This document shows positions 54,901 to 63,252 of a DNA stretch of 64,000 nt, piece after piece. Under the pieces are notes generated by a model. That model was given only the letters and a program-made list of their open reading frames with translations. It was not told where the DNA came from and did no database searches. Location: NCBI RefSeq assembly GCF_016458275.1, contig NZ_JAEMHM010000001.1, positions 1-64,000 of the forward strand. Direction: 5' to 3'. The stretch comes from Geomesophilobacter sediminis (lineage in GTDB: Bacteria; Desulfobacterota; Desulfuromonadia; Geobacterales; Geobacteraceae). Both the position numbers and the translations under genes were made by a program. Position 1 is the first letter of the stretch. Every line of letters starts with the position of its first letter.

Positions 54901-55748
54901 GGATGATCTACATCAACGGGGCTAACGGCGGCGCCGCCCTGTCCCAGGGCGCAACCAAGGGGTGGTTCGAGGTGGCCACGGTCGACTCATCGACCCAGGT
55001 GACCGTACGGCCCAAGCCGACCGCGAGCTACAGTAACTCCTATTTCAAACTGACCGCGGGACTGGGGAACAACTTCGTGCCGCCGGTAGGTCCTTGGGCC
55101 ATCCTGCGCTGTACCGACTGCCACGGCTCGACCAAGACCGATCCGGTCGGCCCCCACGCCTCGATCAACAGTTGGCTGATCAAGTCGCTGGACACCTCGC
55201 TGAGCTTCGACTGGTTCAACGGCTCCTCGGTGGTCTCCGTCACCCCGAACACCGGGGCGGTCAGCACGATCTTCTGCTTCAACTGCCACCGCCGCGACGT
55301 TTACGGCGATGCCAACTCCTACAACGACAACACCGCCATCGGGACCAACAAGATCCCCTACCGCAGCTTCACCCGGCTCGCGCACTCCGGGGGGACCGGC
55401 CATCCGGACGGGACGAGCCTGACCGGCTTTTTCACCCAGGACACCCGCCTGGTGTCGACCAGTGCGCTGACCTGGAAGGACGTGACCTGCCGGCACTGCC
55501 ACGTGGGCGACAAGATTGGCGGGATCCACGGGACCAACGCCGTGGCGAGCAACGCCACCGCACCGAACAACAGCAAGGGGCAGGGGAAGCGCTTCCTGAA
55601 CGGAGCGAGCTGGAACGGCTACAACATGCCGGCCACCGGGTCGGCGACCTGCTACACGGTCAACACGAACTCGGTCTCCACCTGCGGTCGCACCACCTAC
55701 AACACGACGACCTCCGGGGTCCTCTACAACTACACGAGCGCCCGGTAG
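51960..55748 (+). CDS. Multiheme c-type cytochrome, 13 CxxCH haems, beta-rich
   Basis: A 1262-residue exported protein with 13 CxxCH motifs and none of the longer type. The signal peptide is long (KALGLFRGIAGTLAVAAAATL to AHA). Haems sit in two clusters, residues about 60-330 and 470-1240, separated by long stretches rich in S, T, G and N (for example NTGDTLTLGSWPTGMDNTSM), likely beta sheets. This architecture differs from the first three cytochromes, so it probably contributes a different module. The GTG at 51960 (after AGGGGAG) gives a normal signal peptide; an upstream ATG at 51900 also is in frame. It ends the cytochrome cluster at a terminator. Confidence 0.92.
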   Translation: MNKVKTRRQKALGLFRGIAGTLAVAAAATLFGGTPAHAVNPIMHNSSSTQSKYWGGSWGNTPLSQYGQFTCNTCHTAGAPSGNAKGIRSTITIGVNQRSVVFGSYTAFGDDSGHTSSNHVCDVCHTKTSHHRYDNSANGANHKGNVDCTSCHLHSNGFRSGESPGGSSCDGCHSDLYLNASGYGMHSNTPGVSYKHYLDNAKTTSDATLTGGTFGTSWYATNVPNSTNVAPAARRCLMCHVDHDQFKGNRAFNLRPNVSTVPNRGMNRDDNLCLSCHDTEKTKAVIGPNGETKTMPIPYPNLAYGNATTVLNNSTHGYSVTSTYGDGTTFNAVCVKCHNDSIGRNGEGPKSSYAAQKGTNKFGEHNSTVPARFAIFGNDFYQRPASGTSLTLNSTNKTVQVVPSPNWDTDVYQGFYVVITNGSGANSRAVITTNTGDTLTLGSWPTGMDNTSMFDVADDNLPIENVCFSCHSKSGEEKSSGANLDWYGQKSMTSSLEGIYDIFVGDSGRLNAAISRRTSVTVYLTSNTWTSTSIKGYRLWTPGGARIINAITAGPTSSGNASYPYSYTLTLASSLTSAAGSVQVVKPAAHPLDGFARHESDERVSAGPGWNKGDTGVSVTANSATAATQITDTTKTWSGSEFNGLTITFPGVFDANGKWVTSTVNGGAAGTITFNPSVSGLSTTGGDNYFIGTRHVSCADCHNPHASFKNPEGTVSSATATTLTDSSLVNVNGWTDNIWASRLIKARSSAGYEQLRFVTAFNKATGTYTVSIPWTTIPDTTYSYEIQMGDVWTSVGQSGGRAGSGSSGVWGVVPTGWRKPTTYGNMTGVVGLRKIQNVFDNLSTTGLGGSTVAGQRDLCVRCHSSYAFGNVTPMLPSGGPAANSNARGTDVLDEFNPNNPAHHAVYTRGRNQPIIATGDVAGGKSAYNGHWPAFGSATSSSYNYHKPALGGGNDTTKTVSINTSGVVTFNASIPSTVRPGWMIYINGANGGAALSQGATKGWFEVATVDSSTQVTVRPKPTASYSNSYFKLTAGLGNNFVPPVGPWAILRCTDCHGSTKTDPVGPHASINSWLIKSLDTSLSFDWFNGSSVVSVTPNTGAVSTIFCFNCHRRDVYGDANSYNDNTAIGTNKIPYRSFTRLAHSGGTGHPDGTSLTGFFTQDTRLVSTSALTWKDVTCRHCHVGDKIGGIHGTNAVASNATAPNNSKGQGKRFLNGASWNGYNMPATGSATCYTVNTNSVSTCGRTTYNTTTSGVLYNYTSAR

Positions 55749-55776
55749 CAAGCGCTTCACACCTGTTTTGAACCGC

Positions 55777-55804
55777 AAGGGGGGCTTGGCGACAGGCCCC
55801 CCTT
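55777..55804 (+). terminator. Terminator of the cytochrome cluster
   Basis: AAGGGGGGC and GCCCCCCTT pair around a 10-base loop, followed by T residues. It lies 29 bases after the last cytochrome stop. Confidence 0.75.
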
Positions 55805-55918
55805 TCCGTATCGAGCCGTTTAGCTTCCGCCTCGTGGAAAAAACAATTGCGCAAAGCGGCCCGGGCAAGGATAATGGCGGGCCTTCTTTTTCATAGGCGG
55901 GGGGAGTTCCCAGGGCGG

Positions 55919-57271
55919 ATGCTGAAGCTGTTGATATCCAGAAAGATTGCGCTGTACCTCTTGGCCGCGGTCCTCGTCGCGCTGCTGATCTCCGCCTTTC
56001 TTCCCAACACCTACACCCTCTCGCCGGAGCGCTGGCACGATCTGCAGCTGCACGATCCCGACCGCTTCTGGATCTACAGCCACTTCTCCACACCATATCT
56101 GGTCCGGACCCCGCTCTTTCTGGGCGTTTCCTTCCTGCTCTGTCTCTCCACCCTGGCCTGCACGGTGGACCGGCTGGTCAAGGTGGGAAAGGCACGAGCG
56201 GTACCGTTCGAAACGGAAAAGGTCTTCTCCTTTTCGGTAACCCGCTGTGCCGCTGAGGACCTGGAGACTCTCCGGGAAAAGGTCCAGCGCTTCCTGGCCC
56301 ATGGGAAATGGGAGGTGGGGTGCGAGGAAACGGCCGAAGGTGTGATCCTGTCCGGGCAGAAAGGGCGCTCCGGTTTGTGGGGATCGATCCTCTTTCATGC
56401 CGGCCTCATCGCTTGCTTTGTTGCCGGGCCGGTGACCGTGCTGGGCGGCTTCCGGGGCGAGCTGATCGTCACCGGAGACACCCCGGTCTCTCTGCGCTCC
56501 ACCGTCGTTGCGCTCGAAGGATACGACGCCGCACGGGTCCCCGACCTGCAGGTCGAGGTGAAGCGGCTGCGGGGTGAATACTACCGGGGGGAGTACCGGT
56601 ACGATTTTGGTGGCATCCTCGCGGTGACCGATCCGAAGGGGAGTCGGGAGCTTCCCTTTTCGGTGAACCGGGCGGCAAACTACGAGGGATACCAGTTCAG
56701 TCTCAGCGAATACGGCAGTGCGCCCCGGCTCGTCCTGGAGCGTGACGGCCGCCCGTTCTTCGATTACTACCTGAACCTCAGGCATCCGGAGGAGGGGGAC
56801 TACTTCGACTTGGACGGCGGGGTCCGGGCCATGGTCATGTTCTTTCCGGACTTCGTGCAACAGGGGGAACGGATCGGGACCAAGTCGAAGCGTCCCGACC
56901 ATCCGGTAACCCTGGTACGGCTTTTCCGGGGGGACCGGCAGGTTTTCCAGGGACTGTTCCAGCCCGGGGATGAGGCGCTCTGGGAAGGGGTCCGGATCCG
57001 GGTCCCGGACTTCCGGCACTGGGTGAGCCTCACCGTCACCAGCGAGCGAGGGGTACTCCTGGTGATGCTCGGCTCCCTGCTCGGGGTGGTGGGGCTTTTC
57101 ATCCGTTTCTTGAGCAACGAGCGCCGGATCGAGTTCACCCTGGCCCCGGCAGGGGAGGATGCTGCGGAATATCGGAGCACCTGTACCATCCGTGGCTACA
57201 GCAGGTACTATCCGGCCTTTCTGGAGAAGGAAGTGCTGGCCATTGATGAAGCAATGGACAATGAACAATGA
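55919..57271 (+). CDS. resB: Cytochrome c biogenesis protein ResB
   Basis: A system II (Ccs) maturation protein, partner of CcsB in delivering haem and joining it to apocytochromes in the periplasm. The 450-residue protein has TM helices near residues 10-28, 62-82 and 165-185 and a last one near 390-410; the long part between (residues 190-385) is the periplasmic domain. The ResB features are SGLWGSILFHAGLIACFVAG with the His, and FRGELIVTGDTPVS. ATG at 55919 is chosen to begin at MLKLLISRK. Its position next to four cytochromes and before ccsB supports the role. Confidence 0.92.
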   Translation: MLKLLISRKIALYLLAAVLVALLISAFLPNTYTLSPERWHDLQLHDPDRFWIYSHFSTPYLVRTPLFLGVSFLLCLSTLACTVDRLVKVGKARAVPFETEKVFSFSVTRCAAEDLETLREKVQRFLAHGKWEVGCEETAEGVILSGQKGRSGLWGSILFHAGLIACFVAGPVTVLGGFRGELIVTGDTPVSLRSTVVALEGYDAARVPDLQVEVKRLRGEYYRGEYRYDFGGILAVTDPKGSRELPFSVNRAANYEGYQFSLSEYGSAPRLVLERDGRPFFDYYLNLRHPEEGDYFDLDGGVRAMVMFFPDFVQQGERIGTKSKRPDHPVTLVRLFRGDRQVFQGLFQPGDEALWEGVRIRVPDFRHWVSLTVTSERGVLLVMLGSLLGVVGLFIRFLSNERRIEFTLAPAGEDAAEYRSTCTIRGYSRYYPAFLEKEVLAIDEAMDNEQ

Positions 57272-57280
57272 ACTATTCTC

Positions 57281-57335
57281 GTTCCCAAGCTCCAGCTTGG
57301 GAACGGCTGGCCGGGCGAAGCTCCAGCTTCGCTAG
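57281..57335. repeat. Family D palindromes
   Basis: GTTCCCAAGCTCCAGCTTGG plus GAAC followed by GCGAAGCTCCAGCTTCGC, two adjacent hairpins in the resB-ccsB gap. A degenerate copy exists at 1267-1325. Three near-copies of GATCATTGATC/TTTGATCATTG lie at 57365-57392. Confidence 0.7.
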
Positions 57336-57396
57336 GGATTGGTCATAGAAATACGCGGAGGCGATCATTGATCTTTGATCATTGATCATTGAATAA

Positions 57397-58209
57397 ATGG
57401 CTTTTTGGGAAGAGATATTCCTCTGGATCGCGGTCGCTGGGTACGCGGTTTCGTTTCTGCTGTTTCTGAACGCGCTCGTGTTCCGGAAGGAGCGGCTGCA
57501 GGTGTTCGGTTTCAACCTCACCGTCGCCGCGTTCGCGGCCCAGACGGTGGCCATCGCCGTGCGCTGGTACGTTACCGGCCACATCCCGGCGATGTATACC
57601 TACGAGAATTCCCTGGCCGGGACCTGGATCATCATCCTGACCTACCTGGTGCTGCGGCGGTTCTTTCCGCCGGCACGCCCCTTCGCGGTCGCGGTGACCC
57701 CGCTGGTCCTGCTCATTCTGGGCAACGGGATGCTCTCCGGCGGCGAGCTCCGCCCGCTGGAGCCGGCCTTCCGGAGCAACTGGATCTTCGTCCATGTCCT
57801 TTTTGCCTGGTTCTCGTTCGGCTCCTACCTCACCGCCTTCTGCTCGGGCGGCATGTACCTCCTCAAGGAGAAGTCGCACACCGGTTTTCTGATCCGGCTG
57901 CCGGAACTCAAACTTTTGGACGAACTCTCCCTGCGGCTCATCCTGTTCGGGTTTTTCGCCCAGTCGGTCATGATCGCCAGCGGCGCCATCTGGGCCCACG
58001 GGCTCTGGGGGCGGTACTGGGGGTGGGACCCCGTCGAGACCTGGTCGCTCATCTCCTGGCTGGTCTACGGTGCGAACCTGCACCTGCGGGTGACGTTGGG
58101 ATGGACCGGACGCCGGGCCGCCTGGCTCGCGGTGCTTTCTCTTTTCGCCGTCATCTTTCTCTATTTCGGGTTCGGCCACGGGTCGAGCGTTCACACCGTC
58201 GTTTTCTGA
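57397..58209 (+). CDS. ccsB: Cytochrome c biogenesis protein CcsB (haem handling)
   Basis: The integral membrane haem exporter and ligase subunit of system II. The 270-residue protein has about eight TM helices. The tryptophan-rich WWD motif WGRYWGWDPVETWSLISW sits near residue 210, and conserved His residues (HIPAMYTYEN, FVHVLF, GHGSSVH) are possible haem ligands. No ATG-proximal strong site is seen; the ATG at 57397 begins MAFWEEIF. Together with ResB it forms the complete system II pair needed for the nearby cytochromes. Confidence 0.95.
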   Translation: MAFWEEIFLWIAVAGYAVSFLLFLNALVFRKERLQVFGFNLTVAAFAAQTVAIAVRWYVTGHIPAMYTYENSLAGTWIIILTYLVLRRFFPPARPFAVAVTPLVLLILGNGMLSGGELRPLEPAFRSNWIFVHVLFAWFSFGSYLTAFCSGGMYLLKEKSHTGFLIRLPELKLLDELSLRLILFGFFAQSVMIASGAIWAHGLWGRYWGWDPVETWSLISWLVYGANLHLRVTLGWTGRRAAWLAVLSLFAVIFLYFGFGHGSSVHTVVF

Positions 58210-58265
58210 GCCGGTCGCAGCCGCCGCGCTCGTTGCCATGAAGCTTCACCATCAAGGAGAGCGCC

Positions 58266-58718
58266 ATGATTAACCGTCTGACACGTCTGTACGCCTTACT
58301 CTGTATCGGAGCGCTGCTGGTCCTCGGCTGCAGCGATAAGAAGGAGGAGGAAGTCAAAGCGTTCGTCGCGAACTACTGCAGCGTCCTGCAGGATACCTAT
58401 GCCAAGGCGGACATGAAGCAGCTGGTGCCGCTTGCTACCGAGAAGGAGCTGAAGAAGATCTTCCCCCTGATCCAGGCGCTCAATGCCACCAACAACTCGA
58501 TGCGCACCGAAATCGTCGACTACAAGATCGTCCGGACCAAAGTCGCCGACAACGAGGCGACGGTCCGGACCGACGAGAAGTGGCGTTACTGGTGGGTGGA
58601 CCGCACCTCCGGGCTGATTACCAAGCAGAAGCAGGAGGAAAGCTACCAACTCCAGTACAACCTCATCAAGGTGGACGGCCGGTGGCGGGTCGACTCGGTC
58701 CAGAATCTGAAAGAATGA
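58266..58718 (+). CDS. Lipoprotein with a small C-terminal alpha+beta domain
   Basis: A 150-residue lipoprotein. LYALLCIGALLVLGC is a signal peptide and lipobox (LVLGC). The mature part, KKEEEVKAFVANYCSVLQDT, then DEKWRYWWVDRTSGLITKQK and QYNLIKVDGRWRVDSVQNL, resembles the cone-shaped ARC6/IMS-type fold, but that is a guess from the pattern. ATG after AAGGAG. The next gene overlaps it by four bases (ATGA), so they are coupled, and both follow ccsB. Confidence 0.8.
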   Translation: MINRLTRLYALLCIGALLVLGCSDKKEEEVKAFVANYCSVLQDTYAKADMKQLVPLATEKELKKIFPLIQALNATNNSMRTEIVDYKIVRTKVADNEATVRTDEKWRYWWVDRTSGLITKQKQEESYQLQYNLIKVDGRWRVDSVQNLKE

Positions 58719-59128
58719 ACCGGCGCTTTTTGATCCTGCTCCTCACGGTCCTGCTGGCCTGGCCCCTTTCCGGTTGGGGAGAGGACCGGGCCGACCTCTA
58801 CCTGAAGACCGCAGACAAGATGCAGGCGCGGGGCTATCCAGAGGCGGCGCTTGACTACCTGGACCGGGCCATCGAGATCCGCCCGGATCACGTCCGCGCC
58901 CTGTTGAGCCGCGGCTTTCTGCACCTGGGCCGGGGCGAGGTCGACGCGGCGCTGGCCGATTTCAGCCGGGTAATCGAGATCGAGCCCGGGGAGCCGGCCC
59001 ATTACGTGACCCGGGGGCTGGCACTGAACCAGAGCGGAAAACGGGAGCCGGCCGCGGGGGACTTCCGGAAGGGGTGCGAGCTCGGCGACCAAAGCGCCTG
59101 TGACCTCTTGCATGAGATGAACCGCTGA
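58715..59128 (+). CDS. Periplasmic TPR protein
   Basis: A 137-residue exported protein with a signal peptide (FLILLLTVLLAWPLSGWG) and about three tetratricopeptide repeats: LDYLDRAIEIRPDHVRALLS, AALADFSRVIEIEPGEPAHY and a third weaker one ending CELGDQSACDLLHEM (Sel1-like). Such proteins mediate protein contacts, here perhaps in cytochrome maturation. ATG at 58715 overlaps the lipoprotein stop. Confidence 0.85.
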   Translation: MNRRFLILLLTVLLAWPLSGWGEDRADLYLKTADKMQARGYPEAALDYLDRAIEIRPDHVRALLSRGFLHLGRGEVDAALADFSRVIEIEPGEPAHYVTRGLALNQSGKREPAAGDFRKGCELGDQSACDLLHEMNR

Positions 59129-59230
59129 TTCGGGCCGCATCGGTGGTGGCGCGAGGGGCGGTTGTATATTAAAGTTTCCGGATCGTTTTCCCGCCCGGAG
59201 GCTCGCTCCCGGCGGACAAGGAGCCGGAAC

Positions 59231-60010
59231 ATGCCCGAGTTGCCCGATCTCACCGTTTTTGCCCAATCCCTCCAAAAGCTCGTCCTTAACCGTGGCATCG
59301 TCGATGCCGCGTACCTGCGCCCGAAACGGCTCAACGTCCCCCCGGAAACCTTCCGCAAGGCCCTGGTCGGGCACCGGTTGACCGAGGTCCGGCGCGTCGG
59401 GAAGGAGATTCTCTTCGTCCTCGACGACGGCGCCTGCCTCACGGTCATGCTCATGCTCGCCGGCGGCTTTGCCTGGAGCCGCGACAATGAGCTCCCCCGG
59501 TCCCCCATCCTCACCATCCGCTTCGACTCTCAAGACATCCTCTCGGTCACCGATCCGCAGTCGCTGGTCATGGTGAACCTGAATCCCGACCTTTCCGGGC
59601 GGGCGCCGGACGCCCTGGAGATCACTCCGGCCCTGCTCGCCAAGATCTGCCGCAGCAAGCCCCGCTCTTTGGTGAAGGCGCTTTTGATCGATCAGAAGCT
59701 GATCGGCGGGATCGGCAACGCCTACTCCGACGAGATCCTCTGGCGGGCGCGGATCGCTCCCCACTCCCTGGCCGGCAAGCTCCCCGATGCCGCGGTCGAG
59801 GAACTCGCCCACTGCATCGTCTCCGTGCTCACCGATGCGACCAAATACCTGGAGCAGCACCATCCCGGCATCCTGGCCGGCGAGGTCCGCGACTTCCTCT
59901 CGGTGCACGGCCGATCCATCAAGAGCTCGCCGACCGGCCGTCCGGTCATCGTCGAGCAGATCGCCTCGAAACGGACCTACTACACCGACGAACAGATCCT
60001 CTATCGCTGA
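59231..60010 (+). CDS. Fpg/Nei-type DNA glycosylase lacking zinc-finger cysteines
   Basis: A base-excision-repair enzyme for oxidised bases. It begins MPELPDL with Pro2 and Glu3, the catalytic N-terminus of Fpg/Nei. Lys in RRVGKEILFVL is the conserved beta-hairpin lysine, and KALLIDQKLIGGIGNAYSDE is the H2TH region. The C-terminus (VHGRSIKSSPTGRPVIVEQI, ASKRTYYTDEQ) aligns with the zinc finger but the four Cys are missing, while the key Arg in SKRTYY is kept, as in zincless-finger enzymes. Length of 259 is near the family (270). ATG at 59231 after AAGGAG; an upstream frame extension is not Fpg-like. Activity and specificity are uncertain. Confidence 0.85.
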   Translation: MPELPDLTVFAQSLQKLVLNRGIVDAAYLRPKRLNVPPETFRKALVGHRLTEVRRVGKEILFVLDDGACLTVMLMLAGGFAWSRDNELPRSPILTIRFDSQDILSVTDPQSLVMVNLNPDLSGRAPDALEITPALLAKICRSKPRSLVKALLIDQKLIGGIGNAYSDEILWRARIAPHSLAGKLPDAAVEELAHCIVSVLTDATKYLEQHHPGILAGEVRDFLSVHGRSIKSSPTGRPVIVEQIASKRTYYTDEQILYR

Positions 60011-60036
60011 CCCAGCGCACGTTTCCCCCCCCGAAA

Positions 60037-60090
60037 AAACGAAAGCCGCCGGTCCTCCCGCTGCCCGAGAAACGCCGGCGGCTTTCGTTT
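60037..60090 (+). terminator. Terminator of the glycosylase gene
   Basis: AAACGAAAGCCGCCGG and CCGGCGGCTTTCGTTT form a perfect 16-bp stem around a 22-base loop. Confidence 0.75.
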
Positions 60091-60252
60091 GCATGCAATC
60101 TAAAAAAAATCTTGTTAACGTGCTTTGATTGGCGTACTTTATTGCTCCGCCTCCCGTGACCGGCGGGGGGATGATCGATGACCGGCGAAAAACTGCATCG
60201 CGCGGTGCCGGCCCGCTCGGGGCCGACCGCAAGGTGCAGCCAGGGAACGTGC

Positions 60253-62577
60253 ATGTCTGGTATTCAATATCCCAAGAGCATGAGTCTGAAGGCGAAGATG
60301 GTATTGGCCGTTGCCGCCATGTTCGGGCTCTTTTTCTTTGGTGCGCTCTATCTCGCCTTCACCTATTTCGAGCGGATCGAGAAGGAATCCATCGCGGTCC
60401 AGCAGCAGACCCTGGTCTCGACCCTGGCCGACAATATCGAGTCAAAACTCAGCATCGCTCAAAAAGCGCTCCTCGCGGCGGCTCCCGGGATCCCGCCCGG
60501 GGCCTGGCACGACCCGGTGGCCGCCCAGCGCTTTCTCGACGAGCGGATCTCCCTCAAATCGATCTTCGACAACAACCTGCTCTTGATCTCCCCGCAAGGG
60601 CGCATCATCGCCGAACAGCGCTACCTCCCGGGGCGCCGGGGCAAGGACCTCTCCTATCGTCCGTGGTTCCGCAAGACCATGGAAACCGGCCTCCCCTACA
60701 TATCCGACCCGTACTTCTCCACCCACCTCCCCAAACACCCGGCGGTCATGGTCACTGCGCCGATCTACGCCCCCGACGGGAAGATCAACGGCCTGTTCGT
60801 CGGGAGCTTCGACCTTTTAAGCGAGAACTTCCTCGCCGATCTCGCCAAAGTGAGCATCGGCCGGGACGGGTACCTCTACCTCACCGACAGTTCCGGGATC
60901 ATGATCGTGCATCCGGAGAGCAGTCGCATCATGAAGCCGGCGGCGTCCGGCGCGAACACGCTTTTCCTGCGCGCCCTGAAGGGGTTCGAGGGGAGCGGTG
61001 AAACGGTGAACTCCCAGGGGGTCCGGGTACTGAGCACCTTCAAGCGGCTGCGCTCGACCTCCTGGATCCTCTCGGCCAATTTCCCGGTGTCCGAGGCCTA
61101 CGCCCCCTTGCAGCGCGCCAAGGCGTACTTCCTGCTGATGGCGCTTCCGGTCACCGGTCTTTTGATGGTGGTGACCTGGCTCATCATGAAACGTCTCATG
61201 GCCCCGCTGGCGGCCTTTACGCGCCACGTGCGCAATCTCCCGCAAAAGTCCGGGGAGGAGCGGCACACCCCGATAGCATCCTCGGAGGAAATCGGGGTGC
61301 TCGCTTCCGCCTTCAACGCCATGATCGACACCCTCGACATCCAGCGCGAGGAGTTGAAGCGGCAGAACCGGACCATCGAGGACGAACGCGCCTTCCTGCG
61401 CTCGCTCATCGATGCCATCCCGGACATGATCTTCTTCAAGGATCGCGACAGCGTGTACCGCGGCTGCAACGAGTCCTTCGCCCGCCACTTTGCCGGGGTG
61501 CCCAAGGAGGAGGTGATCGGGCGCAGCGACTACGATTTCGCGCCGGCGGCGGTCGCCGAGCATTATCGCCGCTGGGATCGCCGCACCTTGGAGTCGGGGG
61601 AGCTCAGCCGGCTGGAACAGTCGGTTGAACTGCTGCAGGGACGCCGGATCCTGGTGGAGACCATCAAGGCGCCGTTTCGCGACGCGGCCGGCGTTATCGT
61701 CGGGGTGATCGGCATCTCGCACGACATCACGGTACTGCACGAGCAGAAGGTGCTTTTGGAGCAGGAAGTGGCGGAACGCAAGGCGGCCCAGGACGAACTG
61801 GCGCTGCGGCAGTTGGAGCTCAAGGAGCTGAACCGCTCCCTTGAGGAACGGATCATGTCCACGGTGATGGACCTGCGCCAGAAAGACCAGGCCCTGGTAT
61901 TGCAAAGCCGGCTCGCGGTGATGGGGGAGATGATCAACAACATCGCCCACCAGTGGCGCCAGCCGCTCAACAACCTCGGCCTGATCGCCCAGTACCTCGG
62001 CGAGGAGGCGAAGACGGAGACCCTCGATCCCACCGACGTGCGCGAGCAGGTCACCGCGATCATGAATACCATCGACTACATGTCGCGCACCATCGACGAT
62101 TTCCGGAATTTCTTCCGTCAGGACAAGGAGAAGCGGATCTTCAACGTGAGCAGCGTGGTGACGAGCGTCCTGGAGCTGATCAATGCGAACCTCAGGTGCC
62201 ACGACATCAAGGTGGACGTGCAGCTGGACCAAAACATCACCGTCGAGGGGTACCGCAACGAATACGCCCAGGTGCTGCTGAACCTGCTGGCGAATGCGCG
62301 CGACGTGCTCGTCGAGCGCAAGGTCAAGGGGCCGCGCATCTCCATCTTCCTCGGGGCCGACGGCGACCGGTCGGTGCTGCGGGTGACCGACAACGCAGGC
62401 GGGGTTGCCGAGGAGATCCTGCCGCGGATCTACGACCTTTACTTCTCCGGGAAGGAGTCCGGGACCGGCAGCGGTATCGGCCTCTACATGTCGAAGGTGA
62501 TCATCGAGCAGAATATGGGGGGGGCCTTGAGTGCCCGCAATGTGGGGCAGGGCGCGGAATTCACCGTCTTGGTGTGA
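60253..62577 (+). CDS. Membrane sensor histidine kinase (double Cache-HAMP-PAS)
   Basis: A 774-residue kinase. TM1 is near residues 15-37 (VLAVAAMFGLFFFGALYLAF) and TM2 near 295-315. Between lies a double Cache sensor (RGKDLSYRPWFRKTM, MVTAPIYAPDGKINGLFVGS, GYLYLTDSSGIMIVHPESS). HAMP follows, then a PAS domain (IDAIPDMIFFKDRDSVYRGC) and a coiled coil. The H-box is NNIAHQWRQPLNNLGLIAQ, of the NtrB-like HQWRQPL subgroup, and the ATPase has LLNLLANARDVL, DNAGGVAEEI and GSGIGLYMSK. ATG at 60253 (weak ribosome site); an in-frame ATG at 60178 would add 25 unlikely residues. No response regulator is adjacent. Confidence 0.93.
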   Translation: MSGIQYPKSMSLKAKMVLAVAAMFGLFFFGALYLAFTYFERIEKESIAVQQQTLVSTLADNIESKLSIAQKALLAAAPGIPPGAWHDPVAAQRFLDERISLKSIFDNNLLLISPQGRIIAEQRYLPGRRGKDLSYRPWFRKTMETGLPYISDPYFSTHLPKHPAVMVTAPIYAPDGKINGLFVGSFDLLSENFLADLAKVSIGRDGYLYLTDSSGIMIVHPESSRIMKPAASGANTLFLRALKGFEGSGETVNSQGVRVLSTFKRLRSTSWILSANFPVSEAYAPLQRAKAYFLLMALPVTGLLMVVTWLIMKRLMAPLAAFTRHVRNLPQKSGEERHTPIASSEEIGVLASAFNAMIDTLDIQREELKRQNRTIEDERAFLRSLIDAIPDMIFFKDRDSVYRGCNESFARHFAGVPKEEVIGRSDYDFAPAAVAEHYRRWDRRTLESGELSRLEQSVELLQGRRILVETIKAPFRDAAGVIVGVIGISHDITVLHEQKVLLEQEVAERKAAQDELALRQLELKELNRSLEERIMSTVMDLRQKDQALVLQSRLAVMGEMINNIAHQWRQPLNNLGLIAQYLGEEAKTETLDPTDVREQVTAIMNTIDYMSRTIDDFRNFFRQDKEKRIFNVSSVVTSVLELINANLRCHDIKVDVQLDQNITVEGYRNEYAQVLLNLLANARDVLVERKVKGPRISIFLGADGDRSVLRVTDNAGGVAEEILPRIYDLYFSGKESGTGSGIGLYMSKVIIEQNMGGALSARNVGQGAEFTVLV

Positions 62578-62674
62578 AGGGAGATCCAGCGACGTGCGGA
62601 TTGGGACCGGGGCGGGTTGAAGAGAGAAGGGTGGAGGGGACGTTGCTTGCGTGCAAGATGGATTGCGTTACCGG

Positions 62675-63037
62675 TCAAGCCCGCTGCTTTTCCCGGATCA
62701 TGTTGACGATTTCCCGGACGAAGGCGGCGTCGCAATTCTCGCTGCAGCGTTCCAGGTCGTCCTGGTCCATGCAATGGCGCGGGCAGTCGGGACTCGTGTC
62801 CATGCGCTCGGTAAAGCGGGGTCCCTGGTAGAGGTCGACGAAGTCGCGCGCCTCGAAAACGATGCTGGAGATGCAGTTCTCCTTCTTGTGGGTGAAGAAG
62901 AAAAGCCCGAATTCCAGCTCCTTGAAGTCGACCTTGTAACCGTTGAGCTGGACATCGGGGTCGCAGAGAAATTCGTCCCTGGTTCGCCAGATGGTAAGGC
63001 ACGTCGGGCACTGCTTGAAGATCTGAATGGAAGTCAT
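62675..63037 (-). CDS. Cysteine-rich conserved hypothetical protein
   Basis: A 120-residue soluble protein. It has CPTCLTIW at the start, LFFFTHKKENCISSIVFEAR in the middle and CPRHCMDQDDLERCSENCD near the end, six or more Cys in CxxC-type spacing, which suggests a zinc or redox site. I recognise no family but the pattern (KQCPTC at the very N-terminus) resembles small proteins of Geobacter-type genomes. ATG at 63037 begins MTSIQIFKQ. Function unknown. Confidence 0.7.
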   Translation of the reverse strand: MTSIQIFKQCPTCLTIWRTRDEFLCDPDVQLNGYKVDFKELEFGLFFFTHKKENCISSIVFEARDFVDLYQGPRFTERMDTSPDCPRHCMDQDDLERCSENCDAAFVREIVNMIREKQRA

Positions 63038-63252
63038 CGTATCCCCCTGCCTTTTCCGTTTTACTACCGCCCCCAGTTTACCTTAATCACTTAACTTTTA
63101 CAAAACAGACCCGATTGGTCCGGGTGCCCCCCGATCGGGGAACACCGCGGGTGCCGCGGCGGCGCGCTTTACCTTGGCGCGTAAATGATGTACAAGGTCA
63201 GGTCCGTATCGGTTCGCCTCTCCCCGTGGCGTGCCGTCTGAAGGAGGGATTC

